Positions 8,150 to 17,470 of a stretch of DNA of 64,000 nt are shown here, in pieces; position 1 is the stretch's first letter, and the number at the start of each line of letters is the position of its first letter. A model generated the notes under the pieces. The model was not told the origin of the DNA. It searched no databases and saw only the letters and a program-made list of their open reading frames with translations. The DNA lies in NCBI GenBank assembly GCA_030430165.1, contig JAUIGL010000025.1, forward strand, positions 1 through 64,000, read 5' to 3'. The translations under genes were made by a program, and so were the position numbers. The stretch comes from a bacterium. GTDB lineage: Bacteria; Desulfobacterota; Binatia; HRBIN30; CADEER01.

Positions 8150-9040
8150 TCACGCGTCGAAGTAGTCGAGAATCGCCGCCGCGGTCTCGGCTGGTTTTTC
8201 CATGTGGACGAAGTGCCCGGCTCCGTCGATTCGCACGTGGTCGTGGTCGCGCAACCCGGCCAGCCGCGGCTCGAGAACGGCATCGGGCAGCGGACCCCAG
8301 GTATCGCGCTCGGTTCCGGTGATCGCCAGCAGAGGAACCGACAGCGCGCGGTAGCCGATTGCGATCCACTCCGGCTTCCAGGGCACGAAGTGGCGCGCCA
8401 TGTAGGGATCCGACTTCCAAACCCAGCCGTCGTCGCGACGCCGGGCGCCGTGATAGGAAAAGTAGCGCAGCCAGTCGCCGACCAGCCGCGGGTTCTGCGC
8501 GCCGCGACGCCGCGCCAGGTCGTCGAGTGTGTCGTAGGCGCGCCACGACTCGACACCGCGCACCGCGCGGCGGTGGTCGAGGAACTCGACGAAGCGCTGC
8601 GGAGTCGGCAGCTGGTCCTCGCCGAGCGGCGGCGGGCCGAAGCCGTCGATGTTGACCACCTTGCGCACCAGCTCCGGCGCCGCGGTGGCGGCGTCGGTCG
8701 CCTGGCCGCCCCCCTTGCTGTGCCCAACCAGGAACGAAGGACCGCCGACCCAGCGCAAGACGTTGACGATGTCGAGCACGTCGGTCGGCCAGCTGTAGCA
8801 ATCCGCCCACTGCGAGTCGCCGTGCCCGCGCGCATCGATCGCGACCACGCGGAACCGTTCGGCGAGCAGCGGCGCCAGCGTCGCGAATCCCATCGCGTGG
8901 TCGAACATGCCGTGGCACAGGACACACGGCGGTGCCGCGGGATCTCCCCACTCGACGACGTTGATGCGCAGCCCGGCCGAGGATACGGCCGTGCGCCGCT
9001 GCGGAGACTCGGCTCCCGGGTAGTGGGGTTCGTCGCTCAC
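8150..9040 (-). CDS. alpha/beta hydrolase
   Basis: A 296-residue hydrolase with the canonical landmarks: CHGMFDHAMGF (oxyanion HG), VVAIDARGHGDS, nucleophile elbow VGHSKGG (Ser within GHSKG), acid region GTERDTWGPL and final GHFVHMEKP with the catalytic His. Length and motifs fit the epoxide-hydrolase/esterase-like part of the family, but the substrate is unknown. A GTG start is used. It is followed by the nucleophile-lacking paralogue after 8 bases, suggesting a shared transcript, and 74 bases separate it from the SnoaL-like gene upstream. Confidence 0.85.
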   Translation of the reverse strand: MSDEPHYPGAESPQRRTAVSSAGLRINVVEWGDPAAPPCVLCHGMFDHAMGFATLAPLLAERFRVVAIDARGHGDSQWADCYSWPTDVLDIVNVLRWVGGPSFLVGHSKGGGQATDAATAAPELVRKVVNIDGFGPPPLGEDQLPTPQRFVEFLDHRRAVRGVESWRAYDTLDDLARRRGAQNPRLVGDWLRYFSYHGARRRDDGWVWKSDPYMARHFVPWKPEWIAIGYRALSVPLLAITGTERDTWGPLPDAVLEPRLAGLRDHDHVRIDGAGHFVHMEKPAETAAAILDYFDA

Positions 9041-9114
9041 GGTGCGGCGACGCTAGCCGCCGCACGAAGGCCGTTCAACCGGCCTCGACGAACGTCGCAA
9101 AAACCGCCTGGGCC

Positions 9115-9561
9115 TCAAACGTACGAGGGATCGACGACGAAGTCGTTCTCCCGTACCCAGGCGGCGAGCGCTTCCTCGGTGCTGCGCTCGTAGATGTCGA
9201 TCAGCGAGACCACCTTGCCGTCGTTGCAGCGGATGATCGAACGGCCGTCGAGCGTGTAAGGCGCAAGTCCCTTTTTGGTGTAGTGCACCTTCCACACGGC
9301 ATCGAGCTCGTCGCCGCGCTGCTCGATGTCACCGACGATCTCGATCGTCCGAGTATCGAATCGGCGATCGAAGCCGTCCAACGATTTCTTGAAGCCGGCG
9401 ACGATCTGCTGCGGGCCGGTCAGCTGGCACCCCATCGACTCGGACCGAACCTCGTAGACGGCGTCGTCCGAAAAATGGGGCGCGACTCGATCCCAATCGT
9501 CGTCGTCGTACGACTTCTCGAAATCGGCCGCGTAGGCCATGAACGTCTCCATCGCGCTCAT
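9115..9561 (-). CDS. SnoaL-like / NTF2-fold protein
   Basis: A 148-residue protein of the NTF2-like fold (nuclear transport factor 2 family). It has an N-terminal helix (ETFMAYAADFEKSYDDDDWDRVAPHFSDDAVYEV), followed by beta-strands with YEVRSESMG, a binding cavity region and a DGRSIIRC..DGKVVSLIDIYE strand pair. Family members are small polyketide cyclases, isomerases or ligand-binding proteins; none of these can be chosen. The start at 9561 is 5 bases from the stop of the secreted protein upstream, suggesting one transcript. Confidence 0.7.
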   Translation of the reverse strand: MSAMETFMAYAADFEKSYDDDDWDRVAPHFSDDAVYEVRSESMGCQLTGPQQIVAGFKKSLDGFDRRFDTRTIEIVGDIEQRGDELDAVWKVHYTKKGLAPYTLDGRSIIRCNDGKVVSLIDIYERSTEEALAAWVRENDFVVDPSYV

Positions 9562-9566
9562 TCGTC

Positions 9567-11351
9567 TCAGTCCTTCAACAAGGCCTTGAATACTTTGTCC
9601 TTGTTCGCCTGGGCGCTCGTGAACACCGCCTCGCGACAATCGTCGTCGCCGTTGGTCAGCTGCACCGTAACGTTGTCGAAGCTGCCGAGCGGCAGCGGAA
9701 CCGCAGCGAGGTTCGGCCCTTTGCCGACGACCCGGATCTTGCCCTTGCCTCCGGGCACGCCGCTCAGCTTGGCCAGCTGCACGCCGTCCGGAGTACCGGT
9801 CGCGTCACGGTAGCGGAACTTCGGCTTGGAGCCGCGGCTCTTCGACCAGTCCTCTCCGGCGGGAATCCCCGCTTCGAGCAGGAGTTGCGTCGCCGCCCCC
9901 TCCTGCTCGTAGACGCACAGAACATAGCCGGTCAGACCCGACGCAGGCTCACCCATCGGTTCATCCAGGCTGTCGGTTCGCCACTTCCACACCACCTTGC
10001 CGGCGGCGCGGATCAGCAGCTTGCTGAACGACGGAGTGTCACAGCCGCTGCGCGGCGTCGCCGAGCACACCGGCGGGATCGAGCTCAATCGACGTGCGAA
10101 GACTCCTTCCTCGTCTCCGTCCTGGTCCTCGCCGCACTCACTGGTCCTGCGACAGTCGCTGTTCCAGGTCACGAAGAACCGTCCCGCAGGGTCGGCCGAC
10201 ACCGAAACGTCGTCCTGATCGCCCGGCTCGTAGACGTTCACCAGGAACTCCGTGCCGATCGCGGTTCCGTCGGGCTGGAAGTAGCGGGCATAAACCCCGT
10301 CTCGGTAGTCGTCGACACCGCGGTAGGCAACCAGGAAGTTCTGCGATGCATCCGCGGCAATACTGGGCGCGAAGTGGTGTTCTTTGCTGTTGGCGTTGAT
10401 CCGGAACTCATCGCCGAGCGGGCTTCCGTCGCTGCCGAAGCGGCGCGCGAAAATATCTCCACCCGGCAGGAACGGCTCACTGGCGTTGTTGCCGTTCCAG
10501 ACGATGACGAAAGAGCCGTCGTCGTGAACCACGACGTCGGTTCCGCCGTGTCCCTGAGCGCCGCTGGTGGTCGTGTTGACCAGGAACTCGGCGCCGACCG
10601 TGCCCGCCGCTGCCCCGAAACGCTGCGCGTAGACACCGCCTCCAGACACCGAGTTTACGCCGTCGTCCTGGGCGCGGCTGTGCCAGACTGCGACGAACGA
10701 ACCGTCGGGCGCAATGTCGACGCTCTTCGACTCGCCCTGCACGCCGGTGGTGTAGGTATTGACCTGGAACTCGCTGCTCACCAGCGCCCCGGTGCTATCG
10801 AAGCGCTGCCCGAACATCCCACCGCTGTCACCGTCCTGACCATTCGACTCCCAGGTGACGACGAAATCTCCGTCGTCCGCCATCGCAATCGCCGGGTGTC
10901 CCTGATCTCCCGTGGTGTACGTATTCACCAGCATCGCCGAGCCGGTCGGCAGACCCGCCGGGTCGAATAGCCGCATGAAGACGGCGTTGCCGCTACCATC
11001 GGGACCGGCAATGCTGTTCTCGTCCCACACCACCGCAAAGCTTCCGTCGCTCGCCATCCCCACATCCGGGGCGCGTTGCGCTCCGTAGGTGGTGACGTTG
11101 ACCCGGAACTCGGGCCCGACCGCGGCACCCTGGCTGTCGTAGCGCTGGGCATAGACGCCGTTGGCGTCCCCGTCCTGTCCCGAGCTCTGCCAGACCACGA
11201 CCGAGCTCCCGGCGCCATCGCTGGCCACCGCCGGCGCTCGTTGGTCGTCGGTGGTGTAGGTGTTCACCTGGAACTCACCAGCGAGACAATCGCCGGCAAC
11301 GCCCAAGGCGACGATCGCAACGATCGCGCGGATAGTGGCTCGAATCGACAT
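9567..11351 (-). CDS. secreted seven-repeat protein, beta-propeller type
   Basis: A 594-residue protein with a signal peptide (about 1-24). Seven copies of a ~55-60-residue repeat follow. Their shared opening is F(Q/R/L)VNTYTTGDQ, followed by DG.FVVVW.S..QDGD..GVYAQRFD; they occupy about residues 27-410. This repeat looks like one known from secreted hemolysin-type and Ca-binding proteins. The last ~165 residues (from about 430) form another domain, with LLIRAAGKVVWKWR, a YVLCVYE strand and KGKIRVVGKGPNLA; I recall similar tails in secreted proteins of environmental delta-type genomes but cannot name a family. Predicted export to the periplasm or surface. Confidence 0.7.
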   Translation of the reverse strand: MSIRATIRAIVAIVALGVAGDCLAGEFQVNTYTTDDQRAPAVASDGAGSSVVVWQSSGQDGDANGVYAQRYDSQGAAVGPEFRVNVTTYGAQRAPDVGMASDGSFAVVWDENSIAGPDGSGNAVFMRLFDPAGLPTGSAMLVNTYTTGDQGHPAIAMADDGDFVVTWESNGQDGDSGGMFGQRFDSTGALVSSEFQVNTYTTGVQGESKSVDIAPDGSFVAVWHSRAQDDGVNSVSGGGVYAQRFGAAAGTVGAEFLVNTTTSGAQGHGGTDVVVHDDGSFVIVWNGNNASEPFLPGGDIFARRFGSDGSPLGDEFRINANSKEHHFAPSIAADASQNFLVAYRGVDDYRDGVYARYFQPDGTAIGTEFLVNVYEPGDQDDVSVSADPAGRFFVTWNSDCRRTSECGEDQDGDEEGVFARRLSSIPPVCSATPRSGCDTPSFSKLLIRAAGKVVWKWRTDSLDEPMGEPASGLTGYVLCVYEQEGAATQLLLEAGIPAGEDWSKSRGSKPKFRYRDATGTPDGVQLAKLSGVPGGKGKIRVVGKGPNLAAVPLPLGSFDNVTVQLTNGDDDCREAVFTSAQANKDKVFKALLKD

Positions 11352-11493
11352 TGGTCCCTCCCCGGTCCGCGACGCTGTAGAACATCCCCGATCGCGGACC
11401 CAAAGAGTCTACGCACAGGCCAGGCAGCCGTGCAAACCGCGCCGAGCAGGCCAGCTCTTCGGCCGGTGGCAGGCCCTTCCTCGGGCTGCCGTG

Positions 11494-12270
11494 TCAGTCG
11501 GACGCGGCGACGGCGCGCAGTGCGCGCGAGGCCGCCCGCGCGAGGCCGGAATCGGTCGAATTCTCGGCTCGTCGCAGGGCGTCGAGAATCGCCGGGGAGA
11601 GCTCCCCCAGCTTGCCGAGCGCTGCCGCAGCGGCGCGACGCATGCGTGGCTCGGGATCGTCCAGGTAGGCGGCGACACGCTCACCGGCGCCGTCCGGTGC
11701 GAGCTGCGCCAACGCTGCCAGCGCGGCGAGGCGAACCTCGATCTCCTCGGCATCGAGGGCCGCCATCACCGCATCTCTGCCCAGCGCCGGTGACGGGTCG
11801 AGATCGCGCAGACAGTAGAGGGCCATCTTGCGCCGCTCGGCGTGCGATCCGTCACCAGCGGCGGCGCACAAGCGCGCGATCGGCTCACTACCAACCGCCG
11901 CGGCGTGGCGCACGATCAGATCGTGGGCCGCCCAGCGCAGGTCGCGATCCGCCGAGCCGAGGGATTCGACCCAGACCAAACCCGCGGCGGGGCTCGGCGC
12001 GCCGCTGCAGGCTTCGGCGAACGCCGCGCCCCAACGCGAGGCGCGGTCATCGGCGGCGAGCGCTGCGCCGATCGCGGCGCGAATCTCGGCCGACGCCCCG
12101 GCGAGCGCACCCAACACCTCGGCCGCCTTGCGCTGCACGCGCTTGTCGGAAGCCGCCAAGGCGCCGCGCAGCTCGTCGAGATTAGCCAACACCGTCGCTA
12201 GATCGCCTCCCCACTCGGTGATCGAGGCGAGGCTCGGCACCGCATCTTCCGCGCCGGTCGGTGGCGTCAT
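11494..12270 (-). CDS. HEAT-repeat protein
   Basis: A 258-residue all-helical protein. Repeating helical units such as LRGALAASDKRVQRKAAEVLGALA, DRDLRWAAHDLIVRHAAA, AEEIEVRLAALAALAQLA and PEPRMRRAAAAALGKLG match HEAT/armadillo-like repeats, which act as protein-binding scaffolds. It has no signal peptide. The start overlaps the stop of the lipoate-ligase-like gene (ATGA at 12267-12270), so the two are translationally coupled. It may be a partner of the ligase; no enzymatic motif is visible. Confidence 0.75.
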   Translation of the reverse strand: MTPPTGAEDAVPSLASITEWGGDLATVLANLDELRGALAASDKRVQRKAAEVLGALAGASAEIRAAIGAALAADDRASRWGAAFAEACSGAPSPAAGLVWVESLGSADRDLRWAAHDLIVRHAAAVGSEPIARLCAAAGDGSHAERRKMALYCLRDLDPSPALGRDAVMAALDAEEIEVRLAALAALAQLAPDGAGERVAAYLDDPEPRMRRAAAAALGKLGELSPAILDALRRAENSTDSGLARAASRALRAVAASD

Positions 12271-13304
12271 CCGATCACCGCCCGCTCGATCGCTTCGACC
12301 ACCGGCGCACCATCGCCGAGCCCGAGCAGGTAGTCGTCGGCACCGGCGAAGGCGCGGCGAATCTCCGCGCCGACTCCCGACGAGTCGCGGCGCATCTCCG
12401 CAAGCTTTTCCTCCAGGGCGAAGACCGCGGGGGAGTTGGCGATGTAGTCGCCGCTGATCAGGGTGCGCCCGAAACGATCGTCGGTCCCGGTAAAGTATAC
12501 CTCGACCGCGCCGAGCTGGCCCCACGCGGTCCCCTTGTAACGGAGATCCCTCTCGAGTCTGCGCTCGACTACGAAATCGGGGGCATCCGCGGCGCTGCGC
12601 CGATCGATTTCGGCTGCATCGAGCTCGCACGGCTCGAAACGGCAGCCGAGGGCATCGGAGTAGCCGCGCAGCAGCAACGCCGCTACCTCGTCGAACCCCA
12701 GGGGTCGCCCCGCCGCCTCGGCCAGGCTGATCACCGAGTCCGGCGTCGACAACGGCGCCAGCACGCCCCCCTCCGGATCGGCGAGCTCGAGTCGGGCCGC
12801 CAGCTCGTCGAAGCGCCGCTCCACCGCCACCACGAGCTCGAATACGGCGGCGCCGCGATGGTCGGTTTCGAGGGACAGCGCGGCGACCTCGCGCTTGCCG
12901 AGAGTCACGATGTCGCGCCCCGGATAAATCGGCTCGAGCCCGGCCGTTCGCAAGCCCGACAGGAACCCGCGCAACAACCGGTTCATCACCTGCGCCGCGC
13001 TGAGGCCGGGCGCTTCGCGCGCCAGCAACGCGTCGCGTCGCGGCATCAGCAGCGCCACTCCGACGTAGCCCGGGCCCGCCGGCAGCACGCGCCCTCCCGC
13101 CAAGCGGCGCGTCAGCCGGTCGCCGCCGCCCTCCGGCGCGACGTGAAACCGGCCGAGCGCGGCGACGTCGCGATCGAGCGAGTAGATATACAACGTCGGC
13201 GGTCGAGCGCCGGAGGCAACCGCGTCGAGCAGCGCGAGCTGGGTCGCGATACATCGAGCCGGCGCCGCCGCGGCATCGCACCGGTAGTGCAGCACAGGTT
13301 CCAT
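12267..13304 (-). CDS. lipoate-protein ligase A-like protein
   Basis: A 345-residue protein of the biotin/lipoate protein ligase fold. RRLAGGRVLP matches the RRxSGGG lipoate-binding loop, and GRDIVTLGKREVAALSLETDHRGAAVF matches the lysine-containing catalytic stretch with a downstream H-x-G. The frame continues upstream to a GTG at 13358, adding CKDCAACIESTW; no strong ribosome site marks either start, and 13304 (MEPVLHYRCD) gives a usual N-terminus. It likely attaches lipoate or octanoate to a carrier protein. It has a HEAT-repeat gene overlapping its end and is divergent from a lipoprotein gene. Confidence 0.65.
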   Translation of the reverse strand: MEPVLHYRCDAAAAPARCIATQLALLDAVASGARPPTLYIYSLDRDVAALGRFHVAPEGGGDRLTRRLAGGRVLPAGPGYVGVALLMPRRDALLAREAPGLSAAQVMNRLLRGFLSGLRTAGLEPIYPGRDIVTLGKREVAALSLETDHRGAAVFELVVAVERRFDELAARLELADPEGGVLAPLSTPDSVISLAEAAGRPLGFDEVAALLLRGYSDALGCRFEPCELDAAEIDRRSAADAPDFVVERRLERDLRYKGTAWGQLGAVEVYFTGTDDRFGRTLISGDYIANSPAVFALEEKLAEMRRDSSGVGAEIRRAFAGADDYLLGLGDGAPVVEAIERAVIG

Positions 13305-13390
13305 CCAGGTCGACTCAATGCACGCCGCACAGTCTTTGCAAACCCCCGGGCGACCCACCCCGGGGATTGGCGACGTAGCGACTGGCGGTT

Positions 13391-14062
13391 ATGTTCGCCG
13401 TCATGCCGGCGCAGCGAAACACACAGCGATGGGCGGCGGGGCTCGCCGTCACCTGCCTGCTGCTCTCCGGCTGCCCGCGCCCGCCTTCGGTCGGTCCCGA
13501 GCCGCGCAAGACACCGACGCCGGTTCTACCGCCACCGGTGGTCGAGATTCGCGCCAACCCGGTGTCGCGGCTGATCGTTCCCGGGCGGTCGGCGGACGAT
13601 GCTGCCCGGCTGATGGTATTGTCGCTGCGCATCGAGAACATCCACGACGAGCGACTGGCGATACGACCGGAGTCGATCTACCTCGAGCTTCCCAGCGGGA
13701 TCAGTCTGGCGGCGCTCGACCATCCGCGGGCGCGCGCCATCGTCGAGCGGACGACGGTCGCCCGCGCCGATCGCTACTACCTGAGGCGCGGCACCAATCC
13801 CCCCCCAGGCGGGCTCACCGAGTCCGAAAAGCGCGATTGGCGCAACAAGATCCGCGATAGCCTGCTGCAGAGAGTCGAGCTGGCGCCGCGGGAATCGACC
13901 GAGGGCTTCGTCGTCATCGACACCAAGCGGCGCTATCGCTCGCTCGGCGACGCCATCGTCGAGGTCGTCGCATCGCCGGCAACGGCTGAACCGGGAACTA
14001 CGGCGCGCTACCCGGTACGGGTCTACCTCGGCGCCTCGACCGAGCTCGAGACCGACACGTGA
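13391..14062 (+). CDS. lipoprotein of unknown function
   Basis: A 223-residue protein. The N-terminus has Arg residues followed by a hydrophobic run and LLLSGC, a lipobox, so Cys is the likely acylated residue. The mature part contains a Pro-rich stretch and a mixed alpha/beta domain with conserved-looking IENIHDERLAIRPESIYLELPSG and VELAPRESTEGFVVIDTKRRY. I recognise no family. The final codons overlap the GTG start of the next hydrolase gene (14059), giving translational coupling. Confidence 0.7.
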   Translation: MFAVMPAQRNTQRWAAGLAVTCLLLSGCPRPPSVGPEPRKTPTPVLPPPVVEIRANPVSRLIVPGRSADDAARLMVLSLRIENIHDERLAIRPESIYLELPSGISLAALDHPRARAIVERTTVARADRYYLRRGTNPPPGGLTESEKRDWRNKIRDSLLQRVELAPRESTEGFVVIDTKRRYRSLGDAIVEVVASPATAEPGTTARYPVRVYLGASTELETDT

Positions 14063-14889
14063 GCGAACCGCGAGACCGCGCGGTCGACCTCGGCGGTCGG
14101 CGCCTGCACCTGCTCGAGTGGGCGCCGGCACGACCGCAAGAGACCCTGCTCTGCATCCATGGCGGCTGCGCCAACGCGCACTGGTGGTACCACAGCGGCG
14201 CGATCCTCGGCGCGCGGCACCGGGTGCTGGCACTCGACCTCAGCGGTCACGGCGAGAGCGACCCGCTTGCCGACGGCGACTACTCTCTCGAAGGGCACGC
14301 CGACGACGTCGCCGCGGTCATCCAGCACCTCGGCCTCCAGTCGGTGGTCGTCGCCGGTCATTCGTTCGGCGGCTTCGTCGCCCTGGCGGCGATCCCGAAG
14401 GTCATCGACGTCCTGCGCGCCCTGATCCTGGTCGACAGCCGCGGTCACGTCCGCAAGCGATCGGCGCGTTATCTGTCCGCCCTGTCGAAGTTCCCCAATC
14501 CAATCTACGCGACCCGCGAAGAGGCGGTCGCCGGCTTCCAGCTGCTGCCGCGGGTCCACGCCGCCGACCCGGAAGTGGTGGCGCACGTCGCCGCCAATGC
14601 GATTCGTCCGACCGAGTCGGGCGAGTGGACACTCGCCTTCGACCGGCGCGCGCTGCGCGCCGCCGCCGAGCGCGCGTTCACCGACGAGTTGCGCCAGCTC
14701 GACCGGCCCACCCTGGTGGTGCGCGGCGAGCACAGCACCGCCCTGACCGAGCACGGGCAAGCCTCCCTGGTCGAGGAGATCGCCGATGCCGAGGGCGCGA
14801 CGATCGCAGGAGCCCACCACCACCTGATGCTCGATCGGCCGGCCGAGTTCGCGGCGGCAGTCGAGCGCTTTCTCGCGCGTCTGGCTTGA
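14059..14889 (+). CDS. alpha/beta hydrolase
   Basis: A 276-residue hydrolase with CIHGGCANAHWW (oxyanion HG), VLALDLSGHGES, the GHSFGG nucleophile elbow, and a C-terminal GAHHHLMLDRP catalytic-His region. All core motifs are present. It belongs with the many soluble esterase/epoxide-hydrolase-like members and no substrate is evident. Its GTG start lies within the last codons of the lipoprotein gene, so expression is coupled. The gene is followed by an inverted-repeat element. Confidence 0.87.
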   Translation: MSEPRDRAVDLGGRRLHLLEWAPARPQETLLCIHGGCANAHWWYHSGAILGARHRVLALDLSGHGESDPLADGDYSLEGHADDVAAVIQHLGLQSVVVAGHSFGGFVALAAIPKVIDVLRALILVDSRGHVRKRSARYLSALSKFPNPIYATREEAVAGFQLLPRVHAADPEVVAHVAANAIRPTESGEWTLAFDRRALRAAAERAFTDELRQLDRPTLVVRGEHSTALTEHGQASLVEEIADAEGATIAGAHHHLMLDRPAEFAAAVERFLARLA

Positions 14890-14926
14890 ACTCGCATAAG
14901 CAGCCGGTTCACTCGGCCTGTTCTGG

Positions 14927-15094
14927 TAGCAGCCCGTTGAAAAAGTAGACCAGGCTGCAAATGGATCTCTCGTCCCAACTCTGCGTTGCCGAATCCTCAA
15001 CAAAAGCTTTGGCTTTGCCTCCGGTTCGGCGCCTTGATTAGGGACGAGATCTCTCATTTTCGCCTCTGCCCTACTTTCTCAACGGACTGCTAGC
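14927..15094. mobile_element. 168 bp MITE-like inverted-repeat element
   Basis: The two ~52-base arms (14927-14978 and 15043-15094) are imperfect inverted copies: each starts TAGCAG(C/T)CCGTTGA, goes through AAAGTAG and ends in GATCTC(G)TCCC-type sequence. The outer six bases are a perfect TAGCAG/CTGCTA. The 64-base centre is unrelated. No gene is inside. It resembles non-autonomous elements with GTTGAAAAA-type ends that are common in delta-type genomes, from memory. The right end overlaps the 3' end of the META-domain gene. Confidence 0.7.
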
Positions 15095-15537
15095 GGCTCG
15101 AATTCGATGATCGCGCCGTCGGCCATCGTCGCCAGGAACAGGTTTCCGTTCTCGATCACGTAGCTGCGCACGAACTCGAACTGCGACAGATAGCGGTCGT
15201 GGAGCGAACCGGGCGGACACAGCGCGCGGGTCACCGCGATCCGTCCGAAGCGCAGCTGGCCGGGCGACGCCGATTCCCAGGTGCCGCTGCCGCGGTTGCA
15301 GTCGGCGCGCAGGCTCATCGATTCATCGCCGCGAAACTCCAACGTGTAGCGGTCGCGATCGTCCGGCCGGTAGACCGAATCGTCCATCGAAGCGATCTCC
15401 ACCAGACGCCACGCGCTACCGGCCAACCCGCGCGGCGTGCTCTCCTTCGCCGCCGCCGGACTCGGCTCCGGCGTGGCGGGAGCCGCCGCACAGCTCGATA
15501 GTCCGATCACCAGGGCGACGACGAGCGGCCGCGACAT
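15079..15537 (-). CDS. META-domain lipoprotein
   Basis: A 152-residue protein with a signal peptide and lipobox GLSSC. After a Pro/Ala-rich stretch comes a META/HslJ-like domain: [13 protein letters not shown], an acidic strand, [39 protein letters not shown], and [23 protein letters not shown]. Such proteins lie in the outer membrane or periplasm, with a role in stress or motility in some species. The ATG at 15537 follows GAGAGAAAG. Its last residues and TGA come from the right arm of the adjacent inverted-repeat element. Confidence 0.8.
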   Translation of the reverse strand: MSRPLVVALVIGLSSCAAAPATPEPSPAAAKESTPRGLAGSAWRLVEIASMDDSVYRPDDRDRYTLEFRGDESMSLRADCNRGSGTWESASPGQLRFGRIAVTRALCPPGSLHDRYLSQFEFVRSYVIENGNLFLATMADGAIIEFEPLAVR

Positions 15538-15850
15538 TCTTTCTCTCCGGGTCATGCCACTACAGAACCGAACTCCGACCGAAAACCAAGGCCCGGGGCA
15601 CCCCGACCCAAACCCGAACTCCGTCCCCCCTTGCCAAGGGGGGACTTCAGGGGGGTCAAGCGGAGCGCCATTGGCAGAGAACAGAAGCTCCTTACGTCGC
15701 CTCAGTGACCTCCCCCCAACCCCTCCTTGGCAAGGAGGGGGGATCCGAGGGTGCGTCCTTCGCTACGGCCTGCCAGCGATACGACCCACTGCCCGCCGCC
15801 GGGGTCGCGTGGACCGCGCGCGCCAACCCGGCTATGAATGCGCGCAGCGC
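15538..15850. other. divergent intergenic region with Gly-rich repeat arms
   Basis: This 313-base space separates a minus-strand lipoprotein gene from the plus-strand carboxylase operon. It contains the inverted repeat at 15624-15743. Both promoters must be here or beyond, but no obvious -35/-10 pair stands out. Confidence 0.6.
15624..15743. repeat. ~120 bp repeat with inverted arms
   Basis: A left arm reading CCCCCCTTGCCAAGGGGGG and then ACTTCAGGGGGGTC is matched by the reverse complement of a right arm ending in CTCCTTGGCAAGGAGGGGGG. Between them lie about 50 bases without structure. This CCTTGCCAAGG/GGGGG-rich motif is a common dispersed intergenic repeat in delta-type and other genomes, from memory. 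The two arms could form a long hairpin. Confidence 0.65.
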
Positions 15851-17458
15851 ATGGAGAAAATCGAATCGAGGATACGTCCGAGGGACGAGGAATTCGTCGA
15901 CAACCAGCGGCACATGCGGCAACTGGTCGAGGAGCTGCGCGAACGCGTGGCGACGGCTCAGCTCGGCGGCGACGAGCGCAGCCGCGAACGCCACCACAGT
16001 CGCGGCAAGCTGTTGGCGCGCGAGCGCATCGAGGCGCTGATCGACCCCGACACGCCGTTCCTCGAGCTCTCGCCGCTCGCCGCCGACGAGCTCTACGGCG
16101 GCGGCGCGCCGAGCGCCGGCATGGCCACCGGCATCGGCATGATTCACGGACGCCACACGGTGATCGTCGCCAACGACGCCACCGTCAAAGGCGGCACCTA
16201 CTTCCCGATGACCGTCAAGAAGCACCTGCGGGCGCAGCAGATCGCGCGCGAGAATCGGCTCGCCTGCCTCTACCTGGTCGACTCGGGCGGCGCCTTCCTG
16301 CCGATGCAGGACGAGATCTTCCCCGACGTCGATCACTTCGGCCGCATCTTCTACAACCAGGCGCAGCTGTCGGCGCTCGGCGTGCCGCAAATCGCCGTGG
16401 TGATGGGCTCGTGCACGGCGGGAGGCGCGTACGTTCCGGCGATGTGCGACGAGAACGTCATCGTCCAGGGCAACGGCACCATCTTTTTGGGCGGCCCGCC
16501 GCTGGTGAAGGCGGCGACCGGCGAGGAAGTGACCGCGGAAGAGCTCGGCGGCGGCAACGTGCACACCTCGATCTCGGGCGTCTCCGACCACCTCGCTGCC
16601 GACGACCGCGACGCGATCCGCATCACCCGCCGCATCTTCGCCAACCTCGGCGAGACGCCACAGCCGTCCCTGCGCCCCGAAGCCGCCGAGGACCCGGCCT
16701 ACGACCCGGCGGAGCTCTACGGCATCATCGCCGCCGATCCGCGCAAGCCCTTCGACATCCGAGAGATCATCGCGCGCCTGGTCGACGGCAGCCGCATCCA
16801 CGAGTTCAAGCCGCGTTACGGCTCCACGTTGATCACCGCATTCGCGCGCATCCACGGCTACACGGTCGGCATCCTCGCCAACGACGGAGTGCTCTTCTCC
16901 GAGTCCGCCCTCAAGGGAACCCACTTCATCGAGCTGTGCTGCCAGCGCCGCATCCCCCTGCTCTTCCTGCAGAACATCACCGGCTTCATGGTCGGCAAAC
17001 AATACGAGCAGGGCGGAATTGCCAAAGACGGGGCGAAGATGGTGCACGCGGTGGCTACCGCCAACGTGCCCAAGCTCACCGTCGTCGTCGGCGCTTCGAA
17101 CGGCGCCGGCAACTACGGCATGTGCGGGCGCGCCTACTCGCCGCGCTTCCTCTTCATGTGGCCGAACAGCCGCATCTCGGTGATGGGCGGCGAGCAGGCG
17201 GCCAACACCCTGCTCACCGTCAAGCTGCAACAACTCGAGGCGCGCGGCGAGACCATGGCGCCGGCGGCGCAGGAAGAGTTCAAGGCACCGATTCTCGCCA
17301 AGTACGAAACCGAGGGCAGCGCCTACTACTCCACCGCCCGGCTGTGGGACGACGGCATCATCGACCCCCTCGACACCCGCGACACTATCGGCCTCGCCCT
17401 GGCGGTGAGCGCCAACGCGCCGATCCCGCCGCCGAGCAACGGCGTCTACCGGATGTAG
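15851..17458 (+). CDS. acyl-CoA carboxylase carboxyltransferase subunit, MccB-like
   Basis: A 535-residue carboxyltransferase subunit of a biotin-dependent acyl-CoA carboxylase. It transfers CO2 from carboxybiotin to an acyl-CoA. The conserved [30 protein letters not shown] and [22 protein letters not shown] stretches, plus length and overall flow, match the methylcrotonoyl-CoA carboxylase beta type; propionyl-CoA is also possible. The [16 protein letters not shown] and [16 protein letters not shown] regions are typical. I chose ATG at 15851 because upstream sequence is repeat DNA. It is followed 12 bases later by the biotin carboxylase gene. Confidence 0.92.
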   Translation: MEKIESRIRPRDEEFVDNQRHMRQLVEELRERVATAQLGGDERSRERHHSRGKLLARERIEALIDPDTPFLELSPLAADELYGGGAPSAGMATGIGMIHGRHTVIVANDATVKGGTYFPMTVKKHLRAQQIARENRLACLYLVDSGGAFLPMQDEIFPDVDHFGRIFYNQAQLSALGVPQIAVVMGSCTAGGAYVPAMCDENVIVQGNGTIFLGGPPLVKAATGEEVTAEELGGGNVHTSISGVSDHLAADDRDAIRITRRIFANLGETPQPSLRPEAAEDPAYDPAELYGIIAADPRKPFDIREIIARLVDGSRIHEFKPRYGSTLITAFARIHGYTVGILANDGVLFSESALKGTHFIELCCQRRIPLLFLQNITGFMVGKQYEQGGIAKDGAKMVHAVATANVPKLTVVVGASNGAGNYGMCGRAYSPRFLFMWPNSRISVMGGEQAANTLLTVKLQQLEARGETMAPAAQEEFKAPILAKYETEGSAYYSTARLWDDGIIDPLDTRDTIGLALAVSANAPIPPPSNGVYRM

Positions 17459-17470
17459 GCTGGCTTCGCG

